Assembly (NCBI GenBank): GCA_000226015.1
Contig: JH154060.1
Coordinates: 383,430-404,176 of the forward strand
Direction: 5' to 3'
DNA length: 20,747 nucleotides
Origin: Mnemiopsis leidyi
Lineage: Eukaryota; Ctenophora; Tentaculata; Lobata; Bolinopsidae
Numbering within the stretch: position 1 is the stretch's first letter; the number at the start of each line of letters is the position of its first letter. Under the pieces are notes generated by a model that saw nothing but the letters and a program-made list of their open reading frames with translations, searched no databases and was not told the DNA's origin. Positions 8,723-17,247 of the stretch are shown in pieces. The translations under genes and the position numbers were made by a program.

Positions 8723-10207
8723 ATGGTATCAGTGGAAGATAACTCCAACCCCGAGTTCCCCTCCAGATGTACCTCTCTCGAAGACACGGTATCCCTGCTA
8801 TCCTCCCACGAGACTGAAGAGTCCCAGTCTACCGGCAGAAGCGGACTAGAGGAGGTATGTGTCTCGGATACCCTGCTGGTACCCCTCCCTCCTACCCCCT
8901 ACTACAAGATCGAGGACAAGTTCCGGTTTGACGATCTGGTTCCCGAGGAGGAGGGAGAGAAGGGCAAACCTCGAGACAGATGCAACCTCTACTTCATAGC
9001 CTTCATGGTACTAGGAGCTGGCTTCCACCTTCCTTTCAACAGCTTTGTGGCGGCAGTGGACTACTTCATGCTGAGCTACAACAGGACCAACATGGCGTTC
9101 ATAGTGGCTTCCACCAACTCCTACACAGTCTGCCTGGCAGTGATCGTCAATGTGGTGTTGGTGAACCGAGTCTCCACTCACACCCGGATCTCCTTCGGCT
9201 ACCTGGCCTTCATGATCTCTCTCTTCTCCATGACACTCCTGGTAGCTCTAACCATCCTACAAGGTGTGGCCAGCAGTGCTGGATTTCTGGTTACTATAGG
9301 AGCAACTGTCTTTACGGGGATCGGATGTGGGGTCCAGGAGGCTAGTTACTATGGTTACGCCGGGATCCTTCCCAGCAAGTATACCCGGGCTATCATGTTG
9401 GGAGAGAGCTTTGCTGGGCTCTTTGTTTCGGTCAACAGAATTGTGACGAAACTTACCATAGAGGACCCCTTCATCAACACCGTTATCTTCTTCTCTCTGT
9501 CTATAGTCGGTGAAATAGTGTGCATTCTTCTTCACAGGTACATAAAGAAAAGCAAATTTGTGAGATACTACAAGGCAAGGGAGGACGCCGCGAGCGGTGG
9601 AGAAAACAACGCCGTCGTTTCGTTTTCTCCCCTCCCTTTGAAGACCAAGAAATCCCCCTGGTCAACCATCAAAGAAGGGCTGAAGCTCAGGTTAAAAGTA
9701 AGCAAGAAGATCTGGAAACTCATGTTCGGCATCTTGAACGTGTACTTCGTTACAAACCTGCTTTACCCCGGGGTAGCCTCTGTTATCCACTCCTCCTGGC
9801 CGGACGGCTGGTTTCCTGTCGTCCTCATCACCGCTTTCAACCTGTCCGACCTGTTGGGAACTCTGGCTACCGGACTGTCTTGGAAGATGCCGGACAACAC
9901 CCTCCTGGCGACGGGAGTTCTGCGCTGGACTCTCATCCCTCTTCTCCTCATGTCCGTCCTGCCCCTCCACTCTCCTCTCATCCCAGGAGAGATATGCCCT
10001 CTCCTGGCTGTCTTGGTCCTGGGCTTCACCACTGGTTACATGGGATCCACTCCCATGTGTGCTGCTGCTCAGGCAGTCGGGATCGAGGAAAGGGAGATGG
10101 CTGGAAATCTGATGACCATGATGATGTTGCTGGGTCTGACCCTGGGATCTTCTTCTGCTCTTGTCCTCAATAAGGTGCTGGGAATTGATGGACAGACAGA
10201 GTTCTAG
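8723..10207 (+). CDS. Equilibrative nucleoside transporter family, ENT4/PMAT-like (SLC29A4-type)
   Basis: A single uninterrupted frame encodes 494 residues. Residues 1-88 are a soluble acidic/Ser-rich N-terminus; about eleven hydrophobic segments follow, with a charged loop at about 272-330, as in SLC29 proteins. Family landmarks are GFHLPFNSF (100-108), GYAGILPSKYT (211-221), GESFAG (227-232) with Arg239, YPGVASVI (348-355), FNLSDLLG (372-379) and AGNLMTMMMLLGLTLGS (460-476). The GES motif and the FNLSD motif are closer to ENT4 than to ENT1-3, where GQG and FNxxDxxGR are usual; as I recall, a Glu in that helix underlies organic-cation selectivity in ENT4. A polyspecific monoamine/cation or nucleoside carrier of the plasma membrane is inferred. 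The gene lies antisense in an intron of the Ig gene. AATAAA follows 82 bp after the stop. ATG at 8723 has no upstream in-frame rival. Confidence 0.93.
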   Translation: MVSVEDNSNPEFPSRCTSLEDTVSLLSSHETEESQSTGRSGLEEVCVSDTLLVPLPPTPYYKIEDKFRFDDLVPEEEGEKGKPRDRCNLYFIAFMVLGAGFHLPFNSFVAAVDYFMLSYNRTNMAFIVASTNSYTVCLAVIVNVVLVNRVSTHTRISFGYLAFMISLFSMTLLVALTILQGVASSAGFLVTIGATVFTGIGCGVQEASYYGYAGILPSKYTRAIMLGESFAGLFVSVNRIVTKLTIEDPFINTVIFFSLSIVGEIVCILLHRYIKKSKFVRYYKAREDAASGGENNAVVSFSPLPLKTKKSPWSTIKEGLKLRLKVSKKIWKLMFGILNVYFVTNLLYPGVASVIHSSWPDGWFPVVLITAFNLSDLLGTLATGLSWKMPDNTLLATGVLRWTLIPLLLMSVLPLHSPLIPGEICPLLAVLVLGFTTGYMGSTPMCAAAQAVGIEEREMAGNLMTMMMLLGLTLGSSSALVLNKVLGIDGQTEF

Positions 10208-10288
10208 GACAGTGATATTTTGGTAACGAGTGCTAATTGAATAGCAGTTACAATAATCGCGGTCGATTTACTTTCCTGGAAAGGCGTT

Positions 10289-10294
10289 AATAAA
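10289..10294 (+). terminator. Poly(A) signal of the transporter gene
   Basis: AATAAA lies 82 bp after the stop codon and is followed at once by a GT-rich stretch (TGTGTGTTTG), the usual layout of a cleavage and polyadenylation site. Confidence 0.75.
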
Positions 10295-10751
10295 ATGTGT
10301 GTTTGTAATTCTATATTCCACATGGAAATCGATTAGTCATAGTGTTTATGTGTGAAAAGGTTTAAAATTTAACAAAATTTCAAAAAATGAACCGAAATTT
10401 AAGAACCTCGATAACTAGATGTTTTCATGGCGTATATTCAGATATTCTAACACACCAAGCGAACACTGATTGTCGACCAGCAGCATCTCTATTGAATCAC
10501 CATTAACATTTCCGAAACAAATTAGATTCTCAATGTTTTACTCGCTCTCAAATCCAAAGAGATCCGAAAATGGGTTACCACGGAAGAAAATTAATATAGT
10601 CGTGTGTAATATTCCAAACCCTTAATCACATTTTCGTGGCTATAGCCCAGGACTCATAGAATGATGCATTTTGCGATCCGTTTAACGAAATTTGTACCTC
10701 GGTATTTGTCAGTCCTGCCCATTTGTCGGGTCAGAATCCCGAATAGGAGAA
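10295..10751. other. Spacer between the transporter and actin-like genes
   Basis: About 450 bp hold no recognised gene. The actin-like promoter presumably lies here; no clear TATA box is visible. An in-frame extension upstream of the actin ATG starts with a non-ATG codon and was not accepted. Confidence 0.45.
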
Positions 10752-11882
10752 ATGAAGAGTATAGTTTTAGACTGCGGTACAGGATTGGTCAAGGCAGGAT
10801 TTTCCGGGGACGATGCCCCCATTTCGGTGTTTCCCACGGTAGTGGGACATCCTAAACACGCCCCCACCTCCATGTTGGTGACTAAACCTACACGCCAGTT
10901 CTACGTGGGGGGCGAGGCACAGCGGAACCGGGGCATGCTGGATCTGAGGAGTCCGGTCCAGCACGGAATTGTAACGGATTGGGAGGAAATGGAGCGAGTG
11001 TGGGATCACGTGTTTTTGGAGGAGCTCAAAGTTTCACCCGAACAAAAATTAGTTCTCCTTACTGAGCCACCCTTGAATCCCAAACAAAACAAAACACAAA
11101 CAGCGCAGATAATGTTTGAAAAGTTTGGTTGTGCCGGCCTACATTTAGGGATACAGCCCGTTTTGGCACTCTACGCGACCGGCACCACGACAGGCACGGT
11201 GGTTGATTGTGGGGAGGGAGTGACCCATGTAGTACCCATATATGAGGGTTTCTCGCTCCCTCATGCGGTTATGAGACTTGAAGTAGCGGGAGGTGAACTT
11301 ACAGACTACCTGACAAAGTTGTTGAATGCTAGCGCGGGATATGAGTTCGGAACTTCCTCGGAGAGTGACATTGTCCGTGAAATAAAAGAGAAGCTCTGTT
11401 TCGTTGCGAGGGATCCCGTTCAAGAAGCAAGGGACAACAGTGTCAGAAACACATTAAGAAAGCAATACACATTGCCCGACGGACAGGTTATCACTGTAAA
11501 CAATGAGAGATTCCAGTGCGCGGAGGCGCTGTTCAATCCGTTTCTTGTAGGGAGGCAGTCCCCGGGGCTCCACGCTGCCTGTATTGAGTCCATCATGAAG
11601 TGTGGTATAGACCTGAGGAGGGAACTGTACGGCAGCATCACCCTAGTCGGGGGGACTACCAGGCTCCCCGGACTGATAGGTCGACTTCAGGAGGAGATCA
11701 ACACTTTGTCTCCCAAACTAACCAGAGTTGGAGTCCTGGCTAGTCCGGACAGACAATACTCAGTCTGGATAGGAGGTTCAATACTTGCCTCTTTGACGAC
11801 GTTTGCAACTAATGCAACTAAAGTTTGGATATCAAAACAGTTGTACGAAGAACATGGACCAGACGTGGTGAATGGTTTTTGA
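10752..11882 (+). CDS. Divergent actin-family protein, 376 residues, intronless
   Basis: The length equals conventional actin, and so do most motifs: VKAGFSGDDAP (13-23), HGIVTDW (71-77), LLTEPPLNP (102-110), VTHVVPIYEG (157-166), IKEKLC (211-216), LPDGQVITVNNERF (241-254), VGGTT (299-303), YSVWIGGSILASL (336-348) and WISKQ (359-363). Catalytic Gln137 (here 135) and His161 (here 159) are kept. Unusual points: phosphate loop 1 is DCGTG instead of DNGSG; loop 2 is DCGEG instead of DSGDG; the N-terminus is four residues short; the D-loop is about two residues longer and altered; four residues are inserted before WISKQ; and the C-terminal HRKCF is missing. It is nearer to true actin than to ARP1, ARP2 or ARP3. 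ATG at 10752 is the first in frame. Its stop is only 58 bp from Ig exon 10 on the other strand. An intronless actin may be a retrocopy, but it shows no decay. Confidence 0.92.
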   Translation: MKSIVLDCGTGLVKAGFSGDDAPISVFPTVVGHPKHAPTSMLVTKPTRQFYVGGEAQRNRGMLDLRSPVQHGIVTDWEEMERVWDHVFLEELKVSPEQKLVLLTEPPLNPKQNKTQTAQIMFEKFGCAGLHLGIQPVLALYATGTTTGTVVDCGEGVTHVVPIYEGFSLPHAVMRLEVAGGELTDYLTKLLNASAGYEFGTSSESDIVREIKEKLCFVARDPVQEARDNSVRNTLRKQYTLPDGQVITVNNERFQCAEALFNPFLVGRQSPGLHAACIESIMKCGIDLRRELYGSITLVGGTTRLPGLIGRLQEEINTLSPKLTRVGVLASPDRQYSVWIGGSILASLTTFATNATKVWISKQLYEEHGPDVVNGF

Positions 11883-11939
11883 TGATTGACATTGAAAAGA
11901 GATCTGCTCATCATGGTGTGAAACAATCACCACACTTAC

Positions 11940-12106
11940 CATAAAAGAAGACATCAGCGGTCCGATGGTATTCCTCCGTGTCAGAATACTTGAAGGAGCA
12001 CACGAAGACTCCTCCATCTTGCGTGGTCACCTCTCCGTTAGAGCCCTTGATCGCAAGAGATATCTCCCAACTTCCAGTCTGGCGATCAGAGACATTCACC
12101 TCGTAC
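11940..12106 (-). CDS. Ig gene exon 10: second half of fifth Ig domain
   Basis: The acceptor CACTGTTACAG precedes 12106 and the consensus donor TATG|GTAAGT follows 11940; phases are 2 to 1. It encodes WEISLAIKGSNGEV and TQDGGVFVCSFKYSD, with the second Cys, then TADVFFY. Its first half (exon 9) lies 4.47 kb away, across a nested gene. The downstream intron is 6.45 kb. Confidence 0.82.
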
Positions 12107-13216
12107 CTGTAACAGTGAGCGGTTAGTGAAAGTCTGGAATAATCTGAATGAGTCAGTGGTGAATGAACGACCAAAATGATGAGACGCTCAATTTAACGAA
12201 GAGCTTATATTCCTCAAAAGTTGGGCTATCCCAGAAAGAGACATCTATTTTGTATTAGGTTTGTTTTGGGTTTTAGTTTCTTGGCTGGTATAGCTGCCCT
12301 ACAAGATAATATACAACCTTACAATTAGGTGCAAATCTGTGCTACAATTCAGATTTCTCTTATTCGGGGAAAAACGACTTTTGCATTTTGTTACGACAAT
12401 ACAAAAAGTAGCTAATGATTATTTTCGAAAATTTTGAAAGGTGCCGAATTTGCATCTTAATTTTACTGTAATGGATTAAGTGGAGCTTTCATTACTCAAA
12501 AATGCTTTGCTAATTGAAGTGGAATTGACCCCGGCCGTGGCTTAAACAGCTTCTACCGGCGAAGAGCCGCTTAAGAGCAACTGAAGAGCAACTAAAGTAG
12601 CACTTAAGAACTGCTCAGGAGCCGTGGTGGGAGCTGTTTAACCTATAACCCTAAAACACTGCTGGAAATTTCTTATGAATCTGGTTAATAAAGACAGATA
12701 GTCTGCATCAAAGTGCGACGTATGATAAAAAAAACATGGGCATGCTGGGGAAATTATCCGCGTAATTTTTGTCAAATTACCCATTTAAATCGATCCAACA
12801 CAAAGTATTAAGAATAAGTTAATATGAAGTAATTAGATGATCCGCACTCTCATCGTTGGTATTACATTATTCGTTCAAAAAACAATTACAATTTCCTTGC
12901 TTACCTTGATTCCTTATCATAATTCACCAAGTTTTACTTTCTCTTCATTAATTGACTTTCACCAGTTTTTTTAAACAGTTGCATTATCAATGAATCCGTG
13001 CATTTTATTTAATCAAAAAACAATTAAAACTTCCTTTCTTATCATGATTCCTCGCCAAATTTCTCTTGCCTTAATTAATTTTATCAGCCTTTTTAGACAA
13101 TTGAATTATCAATGAATCACAACTCTGGGGTCAAGACTCCTTTAAATCCGCCAACTGAGAAAACGGAGCATTTTTATTTCTTTCGCCGAGCCTTTAAGTC
13201 CTTACAAATACAAGAA
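12107..13216. other. Intron sequence with repeats, no gene seen
   Basis: This is the start of the 4.47-kb intron. At about 12530-12645 there is a small block with matching ends (GGCTTAAACAGCT and AGCTGTTTAACC) and an 11-bp tandem (GAGCAACTGAA / GAGCAACTAAA), possibly a degraded MITE. AATAAA at 12687-12692 could serve the actin-like gene but is about 800 bp away. Confidence 0.4.
12876..13121. repeat. Tandem duplication, about 120-135 bp, two diverged copies
   Basis: Copy 1 (about 12876-12997) and copy 2 (about 13013-13121) share CAAAAAACAATTA, CTTCCTT/TTTCCTTG, TTATCATAATTC/TTATCATGATTC and end with ATTATCAATGAATC. The copies differ by small indels. Confidence 0.75.
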
Positions 13217-14154
13217 TTCTGTCTTGGGATGGTAAGAAATTGAAAATTTAACCAGCTATATTTTTATCATTTTCTAGCCAATTTGTATGCTTATTCCTTA
13301 ACTGTAACCTATTCGAAAATTATAAATCGAAACGAGTATTCCACTTTCAGTGATTAATAAGAATAGGTTTTTGCCAATTCAATGTTATACACATTACGTG
13401 CAAAAAACATTTTTAATTTAGTTTTTCTCACTGAGTCTACTTTATTGCCAAAGACTCAATCAGAAAATTTAAAAGCTCAGCCTACAGTACATACGTCATG
13501 TATGTAATCACAAATCTTTTTATCCCAGCTCTAACGTCTTGCTAGAAGACTTCAAAAACTTCAACACCATCAACAACTCTTCCTGGCAGGAGAACTCAAT
13601 CATGAAACTGGCGGACTTTGTCCGCCGCGGGTCTGAGAAATGTTTCGCCGAACTTTCGTTTTGGCGGACTCTGGTGATCGGTCTCAGATTCGCCAAAAAG
13701 TCCGCCATCAACTCGCGGACATTCCGACAAATTTGTCCGACACTCCGACACCAGTCTAAAAGCCTAGTTCCACGGACTGCTTCCGCCGCGAAATTATCAC
13801 AAAAAAATTGGCAAAATTAGTCGGCCGCGGAACTGTTCCGCCAAAATCAATTAGCGGAACTAGTCCTCTGCGGAATGCAGATGGTAGTCGATGAAAATTT
13901 CGCAGATATCTCTAGATGATGCCAAATCCTACTCAGTACTCTTATTAACTTTCATTTCAATTTCAAAGCGAACTGAAAATTTCCGAGGATAAATTTGCCA
14001 TGCAAATATTCATATATAGTATAGACATTCACATATTGTTTGTCTAACTTTGTCAGACCCTCGCATAGTCATTCGAAGCAAACCGAAAATAAAATCTTGG
14101 GATGGTAAGAATTTGAAAACTTAACCTGCTATATTTTTATTATTTTTCTAGCCG
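13217..14154. repeat. Direct repeat pair about 880 bp apart
   Basis: The segment beginning TCTTGGGATGGTAAGAA near 13217-13280 recurs near 14095-14154 with few changes, both running through GCTATATTTTTAT into TTTTCTAGCC. The pair brackets most of the GCGGAC inverted-repeat cluster. Confidence 0.85.
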
Positions 14155-14384
14155 ACTCCCGGAACTAGGCTTTAATTTTAAGTCTGGTTGGCGGAAAAAA
14201 TTTGAATGAGAGAGAAAGTCCGCGAGTTGATGTCTGATCCGATCGGACTCGGCGGACTTTTCGGCGGATCTGATTGGATCCGTCAGAGTCCGCCAAAACG
14301 AACGCATAATTAGCGGAACATTTCTCGGATCCGATCGGGTCTTATCGGAACCTCGGCGGACAAAGTCCACCAGTTCTATTCCCG
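13606..14384. repeat. Imperfect inverted repeat rich in GCGGAC/GTCCGC
   Basis: The left arm (about 13606-13772) and right arm (about 14163-14384) are reverse complements with indels. Shared blocks, left sense, are GGACTTTGTCCGCCG, GAGAAATGTT, TTCGTTTTGGCGGACTCTG, AAAAGTCCGCC, CATCAACTCGCGGAC and AAGCCTAGTTCC, in the same order. A third partial copy lies at about 14607-14672 (ATCAATTCGCGGACAG). It looks like a foldback or composite MITE; no transposase is present. Confidence 0.8.
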
Positions 14385-14387
14385 AAC

Positions 14388-14540
14388 AGTAAGTCTCAAG
14401 ACGAAAACGGTCAACCTAGCGGCTAAATTGCGTGCAACATCTCTCCCTAGCAGGAGAACTCAACAATGAGAAGAAGAATATAACTATAAGTCTCAAGATG
14501 AAATGATCAACCTAAAGGCTAAAACGCCTGTAACAGCTCC
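14388..14540. repeat. Tandem copies, about 94-bp spacing
   Basis: AGTCTCAAGACGAAAACGG..CAACCTAGCGGCTAAA near 14390 recurs as AGTCTCAAGATGAAATG..CAACCTAAAGGCTAAAA near 14484. CAGGAGAACTCAACAATGA near 14450 also matches CAGGAGAACTCAATCATGA near 13588, so direct repeats flank the inverted repeat on both sides. Confidence 0.7.
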
Positions 14541-14672
14541 TCTACTCTCTTAACTAGAGAGCCTCTACTCCCTTTAGTTTTACTGAGGTCACCTCAATCT
14601 CGCCGTAAAAGTCCGCGGAATGAGCCCTCTTTTAAAGAATTTTATTCGTTAGATCCGCAATCAATTCGCGGA

Positions 14673-15088
14673 CAGCCCACGCGATAATGCAATATCATAA
14701 CAATAGTACGATTTCTACTTGATTTCTTGAATTGTGTCAGATTTGAATCATTACATCGTTAAAGATATACAATTTTAGATTCAAAATAGATCGACAGGTG
14801 ATATATCCCATTTCCCAAACGTCTGCTGCTCATGCTGGGCTTATAAGCACTGCTTATAAGTGATGTAAAAATAGGGTCCTTATCGCGCTAATTTTACCTT
14901 TACCTATCATATTGGTTCAATAACTTTGATGTGGGTCATATAATTCGAAAATATGAGCTGCATCCCATTTTTAGAAAGTTCTACAGGAAAAGTGATTGCT
15001 AAAAATGCTGATATAAGCGTCAGAAACTGCATGTCTTAAGTTAAACAATGATTATCCGTCTAGAATAGGTAACTCATTAAGTCATTAA
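14673..15088. other. Spacer upstream of the six-repeat gene
   Basis: This stretch should hold the promoter and first exon of the six-repeat gene. Two CTTATAAG octamers lie 13 bp apart at 14840-14847 and 14853-14860 and could be a TATA-type element. A short ATG frame at 14953 and another at 15048 both hit stops before any splice donor I could justify. Confidence 0.4.
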
Positions 15089-15106
15089 ACTTTAACATTT
15101 TCCCAG

Positions 15107-15919
15107 TTGCAGCGGAGGACGTTAATTTTACTGTCACTAATCGCAGTAGGCACAATATCTGCTGCTGACCTCCCAACTTGGCCTACTGACTTCAGGTGGA
15201 GTTCCGCCGGAAGAGTTTCTGGATATGACTGCATCATAATCCTGGAAGGTGCTGATCCCCACACCTGGACCGATAACCACTTGTGCTGGAAGAGACGCGC
15301 CGAGAACCCCGGACTGAGATGGCAAAGTTGGGGACCCATCCAGGGAATGCGTTGTGTCCAGATCTTGGAGACGGCTGATCCCCATACTTGGCATGATAAC
15401 TATCTTTGTGAGCCGAACGATTCTCCCTACAAGTTCTCCTGGTCATCAGCAGGCCCGATACCGGGCAAAAGCTGTCTGCAGTGGAGGGAATCAGCGGACC
15501 CGCACACTTGGGACGACAACTACCTTTGCGCGGATTCTCAACTTCAACAGCGCGAAGCGGTCTTCCCTGAGGACTTCTGGTTTCACTCGGCTGGAGTTCC
15601 TACAGGCTATGACTGTATCAGGATCCTGGAAACTGCAGACCCCCACACTTGGAATGACAACTATTTCTGCTGGAAACAAGAGGTGAAAGACCCAGGAATG
15701 AGATGGAGTAGCGCAGGACCTATCGGAGGGATGCGGTGTACCCAGATAAGAGAAACAGCCGACCCACACACTTGGACTGATAACTACCTGTGTGTCCCCA
15801 ACGGCTCCAAACTCCAATTCTACTGGAGCTCAGCTGGCCAGATCCGAGGAAGAAGGTGCCTGCAGTGGCTCGAAACGGCTGACCCTAACACTTGGAATGA
15901 CAATTTTCTGTGTGTTTAG
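15107..15919 (+). CDS. Secreted protein of six Cys-x17-Cys / ADPHTW repeats (3' exon)
   Basis: The frame gives 270 residues from a splice acceptor (TTTTCCCAG ending 15106, or TTGCAG ending 15112). The start Met must lie in an upstream exon, because no ATG precedes the hydrophobic signal peptide TLILLSLIAVGTISA. The mature part is six repeats of about 40 residues with consensus WSSAG-(x)2-G-(x)2-C-(x)5-E-(x)-ADPHTW-(x)-DNYLC. Cys pairs are 42/60, 83/101, 123/141, 170/188, 211/229 and 251/269, always 18 apart. Repeats 1 and 4 (GYDC..CWK), 2 and 5 (PG-x-RW..GMRC) and 3 and 6 (CLQW) match best, so a three-repeat block was duplicated. I do not recognise a named family with certainty. An extracellular, disulfide-rich, possibly carbohydrate-binding role is inferred. 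It is nested antisense in the Ig gene. Confidence 0.85.
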   Translation: MQRRTLILLSLIAVGTISAADLPTWPTDFRWSSAGRVSGYDCIIILEGADPHTWTDNHLCWKRRAENPGLRWQSWGPIQGMRCVQILETADPHTWHDNYLCEPNDSPYKFSWSSAGPIPGKSCLQWRESADPHTWDDNYLCADSQLQQREAVFPEDFWFHSAGVPTGYDCIRILETADPHTWNDNYFCWKQEVKDPGMRWSSAGPIGGMRCTQIRETADPHTWTDNYLCVPNGSKLQFYWSSAGQIRGRRCLQWLETADPNTWNDNFLCV

Positions 15920-16135
15920 AGAGCCAGCTTGCGGTAGTGGACTTTTGAATGCAAGAGTACAGGAACTGAAGGTGATGAGACATCATGACCGACCAAATCT
16001 AATCTGGACTTAGCAGAAATGATTTTAAATTTGATCAATTTTCCATATATACCAGTTTTTGAATTGTTGAAAATAGCCAAAACGGCAAACAGTCGCTCAG
16101 TCCGACAACTTAATTCATTTTTTTCTGTTATCAAT
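15920..16135. other. 3' region of the six-repeat gene
   Basis: Non-coding sequence after the TAG stop. No canonical AATAAA was found before the MITE-like element. Confidence 0.4.
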
Positions 16136-16337
16136 AATTAGGAACGGTATTCGTGGGGAGGTGTCTCAAATTTCAAACCCCGTTTCTCTAAATGTAATGC
16201 TTCTACCTTTGTTTTTGGAGGTCAATCTGTGTCAATTGGACCATTTGAGAGTATTTCACTACCCAGAACTATTTTGAGAAATAAGGTGTTTTTCATTGAA
16301 AATTTAAGACTCTTCCCCACGAATACCGTTCCTAATT
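16136..16337. mobile_element. MITE-like element, 202 bp, 24-bp terminal inverted repeats
   Basis: AATTAGGAACGGTATTCGTG and the next four bases (GGGA) at 16136-16159 are exactly reverse-complementary to 16314-16337. The outer AATT could be a 4-bp target-site duplication, giving ends AGGAACGG..CCGTTCCT. The interior has no open frame. Superfamily not assigned. Confidence 0.85.
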
Positions 16338-16577
16338 GGGCTCCAGATCAAATATGATAATATGTTATTCTTATAATCTATAGTCAAATTATGCATGACG
16401 CAATTTAAATAATAACGCTGAGTTTTCTTTGTTTCCACAATCCAAGCAATCTTTAAAAAACTCAAAGAGAAAAGCCATGCTAAATCGATCCATTCAAAAA
16501 TGATTAAGCACAAAAATGAGACATTAAACTACAGCGTCCAAATTGGACCCCAAAACAACGAAACGCTCCTCTCAAAC
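16338..16577. other. Intron sequence next to Ig exon 9
   Basis: AT-rich sequence between the MITE-like element and the donor site of Ig exon 9. No gene seen. Confidence 0.45.
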
Positions 16578-16722
16578 CTGGGGTCTGAATCGATAGTCTG
16601 TCCGTCCTTGGTCCACTTCGCCAGGACAGGGCCTGCAGTGGAGTGGGCGTACCCGTACGAACAGTAGATCCTCTTCTCCTCCGGACTGTAGTAAGTGTAG
16701 CGATCTGGAGACTGCGTGAAAC
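16578..16722 (-). CDS. Ig gene exon 9: first half of fifth Ig domain
   Basis: The acceptor TTATTACCAG precedes 16722 and the donor CCCCAG|GTTTGAG follows 16578; phases are 1 to 2. It encodes EEKRIYCSYGY with the first Cys and LAKWTKDGQTID with the Trp. Its partner is exon 10, reached across a 4.47-kb intron. Confidence 0.82.
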
Positions 16723-16951
16723 CTGGTAATAACGGTCTATCTTCAATCGCTTTTAGTTTGTGCAGTTTATTTTCCACTCTAATAGAGTAAGGTATTTTGG
16801 GGAAGGGTATCCAACGGTTGGTACGCCCAATCAATATTCAACAGCGCTATCACGTGACATAAGTTGTGACCCCCGCCCTAAAATTCCTTTTTCTACTGGG
16901 ACTTGAACACTACCAGTATCAACAAATCAAAAAGTGTAATGTACGATGTAC

Positions 16952-17095
16952 CTTTGAAACTGAACTGGGTAGAAGATTCAAATGTAGTGGCGGTTTTAGT
17001 AAACTCTTGCCGACACTTGATTGTGACGATATCATCCGTGATACCCCAATCTTGAACCGCCAATCTGTTAATCTGAACGTAGTCTTCAGTTGTTC
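16952..17095 (-). CDS. Ig gene exon 8: second half of fourth Ig domain
   Basis: The acceptor AATATTGCAG precedes 17095 and the donor AAAG|GTACAT follows 16952; phases are 1 to 1. It encodes TTEDYVQINRLAVQDWG, then DDIVTIKCRQEF with the second Cys, and ends TQFSFK. The frame has no ATG, so it is easily missed; it was found by phase matching. Confidence 0.75.
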
Positions 17096-17177
17096 CTGCA
17101 ATATTTTTGTCTTATAACAGTGAGTCATATATGCGATGGCTGTTGTTGTTCATCAATACCTTCCTAACCAGTTCCTT

Positions 17178-17247
17178 CCTGAGTTTTAAAGTTTTAGTTG
17201 TTAGGACCAATACCTTCCAGTCGTTTAAAGTTTTTGTCGTTAAGACC
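17178..17247. repeat. Local tandem duplication across the exon 7 donor
   Basis: Two diverged copies of a block containing TTTAAAGTTTT..GT(T/C)GTTA(G/A)GACCAAT lie side by side, one mainly in the intron and one in exon 7. The flank CAATACCTTCC also recurs near 17155, so the donor GGAAG|GTATTG exists twice. Confidence 0.75.

Noticed and set aside
8980-10173. Other long open frames overlapping the transporter gene on both strands
   Set aside because: They have skewed composition and no domain; they are frame shadows of the transporter.
10692-10751. Twenty-codon N-terminal extension of the actin-like protein
   Set aside because: It begins at TTG, and ATG at 10752 gives the length expected for actin.
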